64,000 nt of DNA from Rhea pennata (Eukaryota > Chordata > Aves > Rheiformes > Rheidae), in assembly GCF_028389875.1 (NCBI RefSeq), contig NC_084665.1, positions 21,732,001-21,796,000 on the forward strand. The letters run 5' to 3'. The number at the start of each line of letters is the position of its first letter. Position 1 is the stretch's first letter. Positions 1-12,400 of this stretch are shown in pieces. A model generated the notes under the pieces. That model searched no databases, was not told the origin of the DNA, and saw only the letters and a program-made list of their open reading frames with translations. Both the position numbers and the translations under genes were made by a program.

Positions 1-2440
1 CTTCTATCAAAACCATCTTCAAACACCAGCATTATATGTACCTTGCTGGATTTAATCATCATAGTAGCATCGAAATTAATTCCTCATTTGGAAAAACATT
101 TACTTCCTTATTTATTTTGAATTTTGCTGAAGCTATGAATTCTCAAAAATAACTATACTACTTCAAAATAGCCTGACAAAAGGTATACATGTTACCAACT
201 GAGTATTTATAAATTTAAGAAATGCTGATTTGAGCTCATATGAGATAACACCAAAGCTACCAGTATATTGCCAGACATGTCAACGACTAACGACTAAAAA
301 AATCTTAATTTGTAAAAATATCACCACATAGATCTCAGTTAGTTTGGTCAGAACATTGACTCTAGAATTGCCTATATTATGAAATATAGTAAATATTTTA
401 TAAATACACTAACAACAAGAAGATATAAAACTGTAAAGAATGTAAAGTTGCGCTTGGGATAAAACGATCAACACTGCATCCAAACAAAACCACCCTAAGT
501 AAAATCTTGGCCCAAATCTTCTGCAGAACTCCCTCCATTTGTAAAGATTATTCCAGAAAACAAAGCAAATTCAAATGCAAGGCTCTTGGATATACAGGTA
601 TTTCCAAAGGAAGTTAGCTACATTTCTTGTTTAAAAAAAAGAAAAAGAAAAAAAGAAAAATCAACTTGAGCAACTTAATTGCTTTAGCTCACTAAATGTG
701 TTGCAAATTTTTTTACACACATTAACAATTCTTTACTTATTTAAAGGAGTACATCAAGGACCTTATCCCTGTACCCAAAGCTACAAAACAAGCATACACA
801 TCAGGCCCTGCAAAAAGACTGTATTCTTTTCATCACAAAATTTTAAATAAATATTAATATCCTTCTTAAGATGTAAATCAGCATATTGCCACTACAATAG
901 CTGTCTACATTTTATCATAATCCAACTAGTATCTGTATTTTATTTTTGTCTGGTATACATAATACTCTAAATATACAGTAAGATCTTCTGAAGCTGCCAG
1001 AAAACTATGCCAGGCAATTCTTTTTTTTTGCTCAAGAGCTTATTTAAGAAAAACAAAAATACCACACAGAAAAACAAGAGCAAACTTCTCCCTACAGCTT
1101 AAAGTAAGATAAATTTCTGAAATAAACTATCCCCTAGTAGACAATATCCCCTATCACTATAAAAAAAGAAACAGATTTTCAAATTACCACCTCCAAGATG
1201 GTAAGAAACAAAGGCTCACTGAACAGCCATGAATATAAAATAAACTGCTTATGAGTTCATGCCTTGCTATTTCCCAACCCAAAAATACAACTTAAATAAG
1301 ATAGTTTTTGCTTTTTCCTCAGAGAAGGCTTTATAGAAAACTCGGTCAATAGAGTTTGGTCCAGCAATAGCCTTGCTTCAATACAATGCCTTAATCACTA
1401 ATAACATCAATGCAATGAAGAGGGAGCATTTTGTAAACACTGCTTTGTAACAACTGCCTAAGAGGCATGCAAATTCACACTATGCCTCCTTGGAAGAATT
1501 TAAGGCAGAAAGACAGGATTCTTTAAAACAAAACAAAAAACAGAAACAAAAGACTCCCACACAGCTATTACCAAACTATCTCTGACCACTGAGGTCATAT
1601 GCTTCAGCATGATGCACATGAGCTCTTTTCTGCTTGAAAAAAAGTCCTGATTCCTAAGTAATTACTACATAGGGAAAAGTGGTACAGTAGGAAAAATAAG
1701 GAAGGCAACATACAGGTATTTAATTTAGAAAAAAAGAAGGAACTAGAAATAAGAGGAACATCCAACAGGAACAAGAACCTAAAAGAAAATGAGAAAGTGA
1801 GGAAAACCTAGAAGCAAGTTTCTCAGTTTTAATGCGGGATTAAGATATGCATGACTTACCAACCAATTTGGCAGTTAACTGTTATTAATTTTAAAAAGAT
1901 AAATAAGAGTACAGGTATGCACTGCAAAGGTTCATGATGTGAAAATCTCTAAATTAGCTATGGAACCAGAAGTAACATAGCCTTATCAGTGAAGGATGAA
2001 AGCTAATTAGCCCAGGCAAAATATTTCTAGCTAACCCAAAACTTTGTAATTTATTACTGTTATACTGCAAACTACAGCAACACAGCTAGGATAACTCAAG
2101 GGGCATATTGACTCTTCTGGCTCAAAAATTAGAGCTAAACAACTTACATATACTGCCTTTCTTTGCAATGCACGGAGCGAAGACAGTGGCAGCACAGAAG
2201 TAGAGGCAGATAAAGAGCAAAGTCAGGCAATCAATGAGAACGATTATGGCCAGCCATAAATCTAACTGGAAGGCTCACCCAACCCCAGTGTTGGGTAGTG
2301 CTCACAGCAGATGATGCTTAGATGAGCCACTCAGTCATCACCCCTGAGTCACCGAAGTACATGAAGCTAAGCAAAACTTAAGAGATCCTCCTCTGGATCA
2401 AAGTCACACTTACAGTATTCCCCATATCATCCTCCGACGC

Positions 2441-2655
2441 ACAGGCAGTTCTGCCTGAACGTGAGGGGGAATTTCTTCCCTGTGAGAGTGACGGAGCACT
2501 GGAACAGGTTGCCCAGAGAGGTTGTGGAGTCTCCTTCTCTGGAGATATTCAAGGCCCGCCCGGATGCAACTCTATCTACCATGCTCTAAGCTGAGTAGGG
2601 GGGTTGGACTAGATGGTCTCCAGAGGTCCTTTCCAATCTTACCGATTCTATGATT
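2441..2655 (+). repeat. CR1 LINE 3'-end fragment
   Basis: This matches the 3' tail of chicken repeat 1 LINEs as I know it: the segment reading gagcactggaacaggttgcc, then ggttggactagatggtctcc, then the terminal short repeats attctatgattct. It is in plus orientation, antisense to CCDC88A, and is 5' truncated like most CR1 copies. A short internal deletion is visible before the ggttggac motif. The left boundary is approximate. Confidence 0.93.
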
Positions 2656-3068
2656 CTAGAGTAAAGATGAGATAGTAAGTAGGACACCAGAAAAAGGTGC
2701 CAGAGCCAAAGAAAAATAACAAAGACAAGGCAGAGAAATGGGTGTATAAGCAGAAAAAAAATGAGGTATTTACTTTCCAGTCTCCAAAGTACTACAAAAA
2801 ACACAAGTGAATCATAGGACAGTTTACTGAACTGAAAATAAATTGAAGGAGATGGGACGAAGGAAAGGGGACATGAACTGTGGAGGATACATAAGATTAA
2901 GGAACTAGAAAAACAGAGACATAAGAAGAGGCTAAACACAAAGTACTCCATCTGCAACCTTCACTTTTGTCCCCATTTGCTATCAAAAACCCCAACATCC
3001 CTGAGAAGTACAAGTGTTACCCTACATTTACCTCATTAGCCCAAATCAAACTTAACTTCAGGCAGATA

Positions 3069-3071
<3 letters not shown>

Positions 3072-3097
<26 letters not shown>
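3072..3097. repeat. (TA)n microsatellite
   Basis: About 13 uninterrupted TA dinucleotides in CCDC88A intron 2. Confidence 0.95.
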
Positions 3098-3103
<6 letters not shown>

Positions 3104-4330
3104 ATCAAAGGGTCTGAATTCCAACAATCTTGATCATGGTGCACATTCTATTGAGCCACTGGTTAAAAATTTCACCTCTACACAAAAACTGTGTATCATA
3201 AATTCAGCTTTCATTAACAAAAATTATGGGCCCTACAGTTGCAGAATGAATTTTAAGAACGAGAACTCTCTCAGATGATTAGTGGCATCTACCAGCACCT
3301 GTGGGAACATTGAAGAATAAGTCTGAAATGTGTGAATCAAATCCATTCATTTAAAAAAAAAAAGAGTACAGTCTTCATAATATTTGACATTTTTTCTAAA
3401 ATATCATATGCTAGTATTCTTAATGCCAAACTCAACAATTCCATTTTCCCCAGCATATTTTCCCATTTTCCTGCCCAGTCAGAACCTGACTGACACTGCT
3501 TCTTGCTCTTTGGTCTTCTTCACAAGTAAGAGTTATTTAGATTAGAGTGCATGTTCCCTGTAGTCTTTCAGAGCCAGACAGCAGGCAGAAGCACTAGAGA
3601 TGGAGTCCAGTTTTCAGGAAAGATATAGGCAAGCTAGAAGTATGGGTCGGCAAGCTCAGCTGTTTGGAAAAAAGTGCACAACTGAAGACCAAGAGCTCAG
3701 AAAAGGAGTTAATGAAGCAGACTACATATTCAGGCACACGCCATCAGAGTGGTGGAAGGAAATCATCAGCTGGTCCACTTGGAAAATTCTATGGACATGA
3801 AAGGTTCACAGAATGCATGTGGATGGAGTCAGTGGAAAACAGTGGGAAAATAGTAAAAAGGAGGGAGGGGAAGAAAAAAAATAGGAAAATACTAACACAC
3901 TTCATCCTTTAAAATAATTTTTGGCATATTTTGATGCAATAAAAAGGAGATGAAAGCAGACAAGATCCCAATAACATGGAATATATTTAGTTTCAGACTT
4001 TGATTCTACACATTATCAATTCACCATATGGTATCTGTGACAGAGTTACTTTGAAACAGATCCACTTCCACAAATACAAAGCACAGTAAAACAGAACTGC
4101 TAAAACTAGAATACAGTTATCTTTGTTACATGACCAAATATTAACGGTAGTGCTAAATGTAGTAAGAGTCCCAATCTTACAATTACTCGCAGATGTGTAT
4201 TTTTATTCACCAAACCAGCAAGTTTCAGTCTGTTGAAGAACCAACAGTTTATACTAAAGGACACTTATGTATTTCTTAAACAATCCCACTGAATTCAGTA
4301 AGTATCAGAGAACAGGACTTAACAAGAATG

Positions 4331-4377
4331 AAAAAAAAAAAAAAAAAAGGAAAGAAAGAAAAGAAAAGAAAAGGAAA
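4331..4377. repeat. A-rich / GAAA simple repeat
   Basis: A run of A followed by GAAA and GAAAA units forms a purine-only tract of nearly 50 bases in CCDC88A intron 2. Confidence 0.9.
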
Positions 4378-4902
4378 CATTCTGATACACAGGGATAATA
4401 AAGTTACAAAGCATGCCTGGTTCGTTTCCCCATCTCCTGGTCATGGCACAACCCTACTGCTCTCCTGTCACCTTTTGATTTACTGCACAAGAAGCACAAC
4501 TCTTTTTCATACCAAAGATGGGGGTTCAGATTTAGAAAAATAGCCAGGTATGTATTCATAGGTATCAGATACTGAGTGATCCTGGTAGAAGGTAGATAAC
4601 TAAGCACTTTCGAAGAACTGGACCTAAAATTTAAAAAGAAAATTAAAAAAAAAAAACTCTCTCTCAAGTTAGGAGCTAATATTCTAACAACAGAACTCTC
4701 CTTAATGACAAAAGAAAAAAAAAAGTCTGTGGTATCTCCACTAAATGAAAAACTTTTCAGATGTAATTTAGCACTAAATGGAATCCATTTAGTTTTCCTA
4801 CGTAGTCAAATATCCAAAAAGTCAACAGCAAAAGACATGTACAGAACATAACAGATTAGGTTTCCTTTTTCTGATGGATCACATACTAAAGTCAACTCTG
4901 AT

Positions 4903-4927
4903 AAAAAAAAAAAAAAAAAAAAAAAAA
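4903..4927. repeat. poly-A tract (25 A)
   Basis: Twenty-five consecutive A in CCDC88A intron 2. No retroelement body is recognisable immediately upstream of it. Confidence 0.9.
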
Positions 4928-7189
4928 GAATTGTCTCAGTACCCACTATCCTACAATTATTCCAACACTAACATCTGTTTCTTCTGTCTGAATTATTACA
5001 ATTGTTGAAAGTAAATTTTATCTAGACAAGCACAAGTAGTAAATCACATACTAACAAACTCTCATTTGTAGCTAATGCAAGGTAGGATTAACTTTTTTCT
5101 TTTTTCAAACTTAACAAAAAACTTCTATAGATAAAAAAAGCTCATATTAGACTGTAAAACTGTTTAAAGACTATGCCTAATTCAACACTAACACTGACAT
5201 TTATGGTCATAGCATTTGTTTTTAAAATGCTTAGCAAAAAAAAAAAAAAAATTAAAGTAGAAGGGCAGCTGGATCACAACAGCTCTAACAGCTTCCACTT
5301 ATTCATACTTTCAACTCCCTTAACAGCATCTAATGCTGCAATGATTTTCCAGCCCTAGAAACCCAACTACATCCAACAATAACACATCAAAGACAAACTC
5401 CTTAGCTGACAGGTACTCACACTGACAGGTACTTACTAGCTGTATTCTCACACTAAAACATTAACATCCTCAAATATCTCAATACTACTGTAAATAATAA
5501 GTACCTTGTAACATGACTGATTTAAAAAGCAATTTTTACTGCTGCTTTTCACATGTTTATACAAATGGTGTTCCTCATGACTTCTGCAAGAACAGTACTT
5601 CCTTTACAGCTCCTGAGAGTGCCATAGCTCATAACTGTGGATTCCCAATACCAATGTGAAGTCACTGATAACTTAAAAAAATTTTTTTTTTGCTTCTCAA
5701 ATCATGATACAAATTTTTCCCTAAAATTTCCTCAGCACATGGTAGTTAAAACTGTCTGAAAGAAAAAGAAATACTAATAAAAGAGAAAATAACAAAACTA
5801 AGTGATACTAATGCTTTAAATTACAGCTTTCTAATGTTTCTGGAAATGAAATGAGAAGTTTAATAGATGGATCTTCAAAGTGAACAGGTCTAGATCCTAG
5901 AAGTTAACTAAGGTTCCCACAGAAACAGAAATTATGCCAGAAACAATGAAATCTTAAAAATTAAGAACATTTTTCCTCTTTCAATATTGGCAAAAAAAAA
6001 TACCACTACTATTTTTCAATTCTAATCAATCACATAACATATTTATTTTAGGTTAAAAAAAACTTCCAGTGTGGGTGATTACATATTTGTAAAATAAATT
6101 TTATTTTTATGTCACTATTTTACATATATCTCTAAATTAAAGGAGTTTCAAATTGGCCTGAATACTAAACTCGTAAATTTACACCTTCAACGAGTATTTT
6201 ACATGTACGCACACAACTCTTTCTGAACAAACTGTAGTCATCAGGGTACAAGGTCAAAGAGGAATGCACAAAGTCAAAGTCAAACTCAAAACACGGTGCT
6301 TGAAGCATGGGAATATTTCCTCATTGCAGCTTTCCATTTTACTCACATTTTTCAAAGGCAGTGGGCTTTCCATATATGTATTAACCAGGTAATACTCTTT
6401 CTTAAGATCACAAAAAGCCTTCTGAGGAAGTTTTATTTCAAGATTATATTCTTCAAAATCACCTTGTTCTAGTTCTAAATTAGCCTTCAGATCCAACATT
6501 CTAACTGAATTAAAGTTCTATACATTATATGTATGGTCACATACGTATGGTCATATTTGACAAGCTATTTATTTTATATATAACCCAAGTAAAGAAGTTT
6601 GAGTTGTAGAATAAAAAGTGATGCATTCACTGAAACACTATTAAGTGATGCAACGTAAGTTTAAGGCTTTTTCCAAAACATTCAACTCTACAAAATTTTC
6701 CATGTTTCTCAATATAATAAAAATTAGTACTTAGAATTTATGTGTACATAAGTTGGGCACCAGATACTGACTTCAGAAGGATGCAAATTCAGTCTTAAAT
6801 GTGGTACTAATCTTTTATGTAGATTCGTTAAACATACCAAACCACAAAAGCAAAGAATTTTATAGTTTTTACTCATATTAAGTACTTTATTTTAAACAGA
6901 GTACAAGGATGCCCATCGCTGAGAAGTGTAACAACTGTCATTAGAAGCTGCTCACACATTGGTTTATTTATCAAGCCATTCATAAGGCTACACTTATTCT
7001 TACCTATGCAAACAAAAGATGCACTTCTCTACATAGGTCTAAAATATTGGGGAAAAAAAGAGACCTTTTTCCCTAATAGTAGCATTTTTATGATTGTAAC
7101 ACTATGCACTTGACAAAAGTGTTATTCTCCAGATTATGGTAGTGGGCAACATTCCAGGCAAAACTATGATAAAAAAAAAAAGGAAAAAA

Positions 7190-7211
7190 ACACACACACA
7201 ACACACACACA
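7190..7211. repeat. (CA)n microsatellite
   Basis: About ten CA units with one dinucleotide slip, preceded by A-rich sequence, within CCDC88A intron 2. Confidence 0.9.
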
Positions 7212-7763
7212 GACTATTCCTGTATCCCTGTGACTGGAACTTAAAATTTATAAGCTATGTATTTTTTCTGTAAAATTTTACATCAGTGGAATCATATAGA
7301 AAATTTTCTATCAATCATAGCTTTCAAAAACATGTTATTAAGATATGTAAAAACACTGCTTCTGTAATTTGCATCCAAAAAACATTCTACACTATCAGAT
7401 AACATTTTAGCTTTACTACTGTGACTTACAGTAGAATGAACCTTTATGCTTCTGAATGGAAATCTGCGAAAACTGTATTTACAGTGATTCAAGTGCAATT
7501 TTCCAGTAAGTTCTAGGTATCATTCTCTCTGTATCACACTATATATCCTGCAAATACATCACTGACATTACAAATACTGTGCTGTGAACAAATAAGCGCA
7601 TGTGGCATGCTTTAGACCACATGTCTACTTCAAGTGTAAAAGAAAGATGACATTTTTACTAGCGTTGCTATCGAAGGAAAGATGGGCTTTCATGAGAAAA
7701 CAAAGCATACAAGAGAGAAAACAACAATAAAACAAACCCAATACATAACTTCAAAACACTTAC

Positions 7764-7864
7764 ATTTGCAGCATGACTTCGTTGAGAAACACGCCATCCA
7801 CTAGTGCCACATATTCTTCCAGGTTGGTCCCATTCCCTCCAGCTAACGGTCCAAATGTCTTAAC
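7764..7864 (-). CDS. CCDC88A: CCDC88A (girdin) coding exon 2
   Basis: On the minus strand an acceptor (TTTTAG) at 7865-7866 precedes a 101-nt exon that begins V-K-T-F-G-P-L-A and includes N-G-T-N-L and [10 protein letters not shown]. It ends in CTGCAAAT before the donor GTAAGT, so the last Ile codon is split as in human CCDC88A. It encodes about residues 22-55 of the protein, part of the N-terminal Hook-like domain. Visible differences from the human sequence I recall are A-G-G for A-A-G and N-L-E-E for N-L-D-E. The reading frame joins exon 1 in phase 0. The rest of the roughly 1,870-residue protein lies outside the window. CCDC88B and CCDC88C are paralogues, but the close match points to CCDC88A. 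Confidence 0.96.
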
Positions 7865-7978
7865 CTAAAACATATCACCAATGTGACACTCACTCCACCT
7901 TATTCTGTGCAGCAAGGCATTTATCCTTACACAATAAGCAAGTAAATGAATAATGTGTAAAGAAAAATGAATGCTTAC

Positions 7979-8041
7979 CCAAGTGACAAGAGGGCTAGAC
8001 ATAAACTGCTCCAAAAGGGGTGTGAATATTTCGTTCTCCAT
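7979..8041 (-). CDS. CCDC88A: CCDC88A (girdin) coding exon 1 with start codon
   Basis: The minus strand reads ATG at 8041-8039, then M-E-N-E-I-F-T-P-L-L-E-Q-F-M-S-S-P-L-V-T-W, 21 codons, then the donor GTAAGC. This is nearly identical to the human girdin N-terminus (one visible change, T to S). Girdin (GIV) is a large coiled-coil protein that binds actin, AKT and G-alpha-i subunits and supports cell migration. Its N-terminus is a Hook-like domain, which this exon opens. The start is fixed by homology. The gene is divergent from CFAP36, about 30 kb away. Regulation is probably from the CpG island at about 8690-9450. Confidence 0.97.
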
Positions 8042-8690
8042 TTTACAAGAAAAAGGTTAACATCAATGAAGCTCCTCTGATGCCAAAAAAATGGAAACTC
8101 CTTCACTGTAGTAACTCTCTAAAACACTCGAAGGATTTAGCTGGAGTAAGTGAGCCCCATTTTTACAAAGCAATGCAACAGCAACAAAAAAGTGAGTGGC
8201 AACTAGGATCTATCGTCCTCCTTCAAAAAAAAATTTTTTTTTTAAAGTCCATCTAAACGTATTTCAGCCTTTCCATTGATGTCTCTCCCTTCCTACATAC
8301 TGAAAGGGTAGGAGGAAGAAAAGAGAGAGGCTGCCTAGCTATTAGGATCCTACATCAGACAAAAAAGAACGGAAGAAAAAAAAATCTGCTTCAGCAGCGG
8401 TAGCTCCTCAGAAAGGAATGAGAAAATCCAGTAAAACTCTGCAAGCTCATCCTGCTCCATCCCCCCCCCCCCCCCAAAAAAAAATAAAGAAAGAAAACAG
8501 AAGAGGTGAAGCGAAGAGGGGCACACACTCCCACCCCCACTCAGAGCTAAGCCCTCAGGCTTCTTCTGCACACATTCCCCTCCCTCCCCCCACCAGTGGG
8601 GCAAGCAGTCCACAGAGAGGGAACCAGCCCCCAGCAGGGATGAGAGGCTATTTTAAATTAGTTCCCTTTTCTAACCCCTTCCTTTTCCAC
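8042..8690 (-). other. CCDC88A: CCDC88A 5' leader region (5' UTR and/or 5' UTR intron)
   Basis: This stretch lies between the CCDC88A start codon and its CpG island, so it should be transcribed as leader or as an intron of the leader. I cannot place splice sites with confidence. It contains a C15-A9 homopolymer junction at 8461-8484 and no protein-coding exon that I recognise. Confidence 0.55.
8461..8484. repeat. poly-C / poly-A compound tract
   Basis: About fifteen C followed directly by nine A. In the CCDC88A sense direction this is T9 then G15, a strong G-run in the leader region. Confidence 0.9.
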
Positions 8691-9450
8691 TCAACTGCGA
8701 CGCAGCCTAGGGACAGGACCGGCCTCGCCCTACAGCCTCGCCCTTCCCCCCGGCTGGCCGCTCCTCCCGTCGCAGCTTTCTCCTTGCCCCCCCACCCCCT
8801 CCGCCGGGCTCCCCTAGCGCCCTGCCCCCCTTCCAAGCCCCCCACCCCCGAAGGCCCTGCCGCCTCCCTCGCCGCGGCTCTCCCCGCTCACGCCTTGCTT
8901 CAGCTCCTCTCCCGCCCACCCCGGCTTTGCAGCCACCCCCCAACCTCAGGCTCCCGCCGCCCCCGAGCTACCAGCTCCCCTTCCTGACAAATAACGGCCA
9001 CCTCGCCTCAGCAAGACAGCCAGCTCGGCCGCGCCCCGCCGCCCGCCCGCCCACTCCCCCTTTTCCCTGGGCGGCTCCAGCGTATGGATCCCTCCGCCGC
9101 TCTGCCTGAGGAAAAGGTTATCCCTCCGCCAGCTCCAGTCCCTTCCTCCCCCGGCTCTCCTTCCTCCCCCGCCCCCTCGCCTCCCCCCACCCAACGGCCG
9201 CTCGTGGATGGCGGCGGAATTAAAACGGGGCGGGGCGGCGGGGGAACCGCTGCAGGACTCGTGCCGGCGCGCGCGCGCTGCTGCTGGCGGCTGCGCGCCA
9301 GTCCAACGGCCGCGCGAGACCAACGGCCGCGCTGCGCTGCGGGAGGGGGCAGCGGAGGCGGGAGGGGGGTCGCTGCCGCGGAGGGCTTCTGGGGGAAAAA
9401 AAGAATCTTTGACACCGTTTTGGGAAAGCGAGGGAAAGCCTGTCGGTGAA
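8690..9450 (-). promoter_or_regulatory. CCDC88A: CpG-island promoter of CCDC88A
   Basis: A dense GC and CpG-rich block upstream of CCDC88A exon 1 and the only such block nearby. The plus strand is very C-rich from about 8690 to 9190 and becomes G-rich after about 9200, so strand composition flips near 9195-9225. Close to the flip are an SP1-type GC box (ggggcggggc, 9227-9236), a YY1-like atggcggcgg (9208-9217) and three copies of caacggccgc (9192, 9304, 9321). The transcription start is probably near the flip, but no TATA box fixes it. Open frames here on both strands are a consequence of the high GC content. Confidence 0.85.
9192..9330. promoter_or_regulatory. Three copies of CAACGGCCGC in CCDC88A island
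   Basis: The decamer occurs at 9192-9201, 9304-9313 and 9321-9330, the last two 17 bases apart. CAACGG fits the MYB-family core YAACKG. The same decamer recurs in the CFAP36 island at 38232-38241. Function is inferred only. Confidence 0.45.
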
Positions 9451-12400
9451 AGAAAGCAAGCGCAGGAGTGGGGAAAGGGAGTCGCTAACGCTCTTGATGA
9501 GGAAGATGGGGGATTCGACGCTCTGTAGCTTGGGGGCAGCGATCCGCACCCCTAACTGGGCATCTCAGGGGAGGGGAAGCCAGTTTTGCTCCTGAGGAGA
9601 TGAAGTACAGACACACCCACATTAGCACAAAATCCAGCTTTCTGGAGGGATTTAGCAGGGAAAGGGGAGCACAGGGAGGGGGGCGACCTGGTTACAGAAA
9701 GCAAATGATGACAAGCAATTTGCTTGCATAAGCTATTGTCCTTAAGCTATCTTTTGCCACTTGTGCATTTCAAATCTAACGTACTGCATTAGCATACGGG
9801 TTGGTATCTGCTTAATAGATTGGGTAGTGTTTTCACAAAGCATTTTACGAAAATCTCAAACTAAAACCACCTTATCTTCCATGTAACATAAATTAAATTG
9901 CAGCAACATTTTTTTTTCCAAAATGCCTTTACTTTTACATGCAAATACAGACAAATTAAATGCTTGGAAGAAAAAAATCCATGTAGAGTAGCAGCTAAAC
10001 AGATTAGGTTTTCTAACCCAAATGTCTGGATGTGGTATTTATCCTAATTGTGGAAGATTAGAAAAAAAAATCCCCATCAGTGACCTTTTATATGAAACTG
10101 AGAAGAACGTTTAAGAGTAGAAAATATATTTATAGACCTTGAAATATTACTATGTAACTTGTATTTTATGAAATTAAAAAGTTGCAGTTAAATAGCTTGT
10201 TTGATTCTTGTAAAGAGATTTCTTTTTCAATAAAATCAAGTTTTCTTTTTTCCCAAAATCAGATCTTTGGAGTGAGCTCATGAGCTTTCCAGTGAAACAG
10301 GAGAAAAAAATGGAAAGCAAGGGAAAATCTACAGTCTTAGATGAAAGTAGGAGTCTACTGAGTGAAATGATTGCCAATAAACTACTAGCCCTTAAAGACA
10401 ACTACAAAAGCATTTTTGTAAAAGCCTGAATAACCAACCACGAAGCTCCCTGTCTCTGGCAACAGTATATAATACACAATTGTGCATGCAATATTATGGA
10501 ACTTCCCTGGCTCATCAGTTTTTCTTGCAGGCTCTAATTAGACAACAATGACTTCAGCATAAAACATTTTTTGAGAATTAAAGACTGGCTAGTAGGAGTT
10601 GATAGCCCAGATATTAGTCACATATTAATAACAGAAGTCCTGAAAAAATATTTTATGCTGAGTTTGTATATTTTTTTTTAGATTAAGCTCTGATTAAACA
10701 GTTATAAATATTTTTGTTTGTAGGTTGCTTGTTATATAACACCTAATTCACTTTGCACACGTTCTCAGAATTGCTATCGCTCACTGTTCCACAGTCAGAC
10801 TACTAAACTGTCTTACCTCAGTAGATGACTCCTTATAAAAGGTGAAGATGAACACGATGAAAAATAAAATTTCAGAAAAGGTACCCAGGAACAGTCATTT
10901 TTGACTTACTTAGGATTTTTTTTAAGACTAGCAGCCCTAAAAATTGTCAAGAAGCTTTGTATGTGTAACTTGCATCTTATCAAAATGTGAGAGAATTTAC
11001 CTCATTTTCAGTGAGGTAAACCCTCACATCAATTCAGAATGAATTGTTGATAAGGTAGCTATTTGTCTTGTAATAGCTTCAAAAAAAGGGATAAGCTAGG
11101 GGTTGTTCAGTTAGCTTTACTGTTCATTGCATCAGTACCTCCAGGTAGGCCTCCAGGGCAGCCTGTTAGATAATGGTGCATTGCTGCTACCTGCTGATGT
11201 AGCCTGCCCTAGCAAATCCCCGCTCTCCTGGAGCTCAGCTGCCAAGCCACGCAACATGGTTGTTTAAAATGTAGCTGTGGTGACAGGTGTGAGACTATTT
11301 GTCATGGGATGGGGAGATGTTTGGTTTTGATTACTGAACCCTCTTTTGACAGACCTCACTCAAAATTAATTAAGGGAGAGAAAAATTGAGGTGTTTTTCT
11401 AATCCCAGACAGAAAACAGAAGGCTTCCATTTTTAGCCTAGCTGTCAGAGGTCTTCAGAAGTATTAATCTAGAAAATATTTAGAAGTCATGGTTTCACTT
11501 TACAGGGCTAGGCAGCATCACTGTAATCTGTAACCTGCAGGTAGTTTTAGATGCATTGTTTTTGTACTTTTTATCTGGAAAGACTCCTAAAGACAAGCTT
11601 AATGACTACACTTACAGGAACAAATCCAAGAACTTTAATATCAAGATTCAGTATCAGATGTAGAAGTTGGCAACTTGAGTTAACTGACTATTTAGAAAGT
11701 TCATTTCGAAATACTGCATGTAAAGCCATAAATACTATAGGTTTGTTACATATTTGTTTTCTCCCTCATTACCATTCATCAAAAGCAACAAGAATATAAT
11801 ACTTTTGCTGTCCAGGGCCTACAGAATATTATTTGACAGTATTTTGAAAATTCCTGTAGTATTAGAGATTCTCATCTTTGACGTATCTCATGATTGTGAG
11901 GAACATTCAAGAGAAGAATCTTGACTGTCCAGAAGAGTATGAAGACATTGCAGACTACTGTGTTCCTGCAACACTATCTTACATGAATAACTCTTCCCAA
12001 CATCAGTTGGCAGACTGCCAGTTATGTTTGTATCATTTTCCAGGATCACATCAATCGTGGTTTTTTCCTTTTAAAGCTACTATCTCTGTCACTCCCAAGT
12101 CTCCATTCCTCAAAAGGGTACAGCACTACATGTTTTATAATTAAAATACAAGTACTTTTTTATGTAGACAATAAAAATAATTTAAGTATAATCTACAAAT
12201 ATTAATATAATTGCAGGTAATATGAAAAAGCAGCAAGTAGTCCTGTGAGCCCCAGAACAGTGAAGCCTGGTAGCAGGTGGTTGCTTTATTTACATCTCAA
12301 AATATGAGCTGACTGAAATGCTCTCCCCTCCCCAGGTGGTGCGTCCATATCTTCACATGTCTAATGAGGTGTAGGTTCAGACTGGTACTGCTTCCTCAAT

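Larger units (their letters stand above)
1..7763 (-). other. CCDC88A: CCDC88A intron 2 (partial)
   Basis: This non-coding stretch follows CCDC88A coding exon 2 on the minus strand and runs off the left edge of the window. I looked for the next expected exon, which continues the Hook domain after the split Ile codon, and did not find it. The sequence is AT-rich and holds one CR1 fragment, several A-tracts and short TA and CA microsatellites. An 81-codon open frame at 6254-6499 (minus) has no recognisable homology. I see nothing else that can be supported. Confidence 0.8.

Noticed and set aside
2586-2957. 123-codon minus-strand open frame
   Set aside because: It overlaps the CR1 tail and reads Leu/Phe/Ser-rich low-complexity sequence, with no family match.
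6254-6499. 81-codon minus-strand frame in CCDC88A intron 2 with protein-like composition
   Set aside because: It does not match the CCDC88A sequence expected after exon 2, I saw no convincing splice sites, and the length is within chance expectation.
8350-9549. Many overlapping long open frames on both strands in the CCDC88A CpG island
   Set aside because: They are Pro/Ala/Arg/Gly-rich, overlap each other in several frames and match no family; high GC content removes stop codons.
11551-12144. Two 82-88-codon plus-strand frames in the intergenic region
   Set aside because: No domain, no similarity and no splice or promoter context; typical chance frames.
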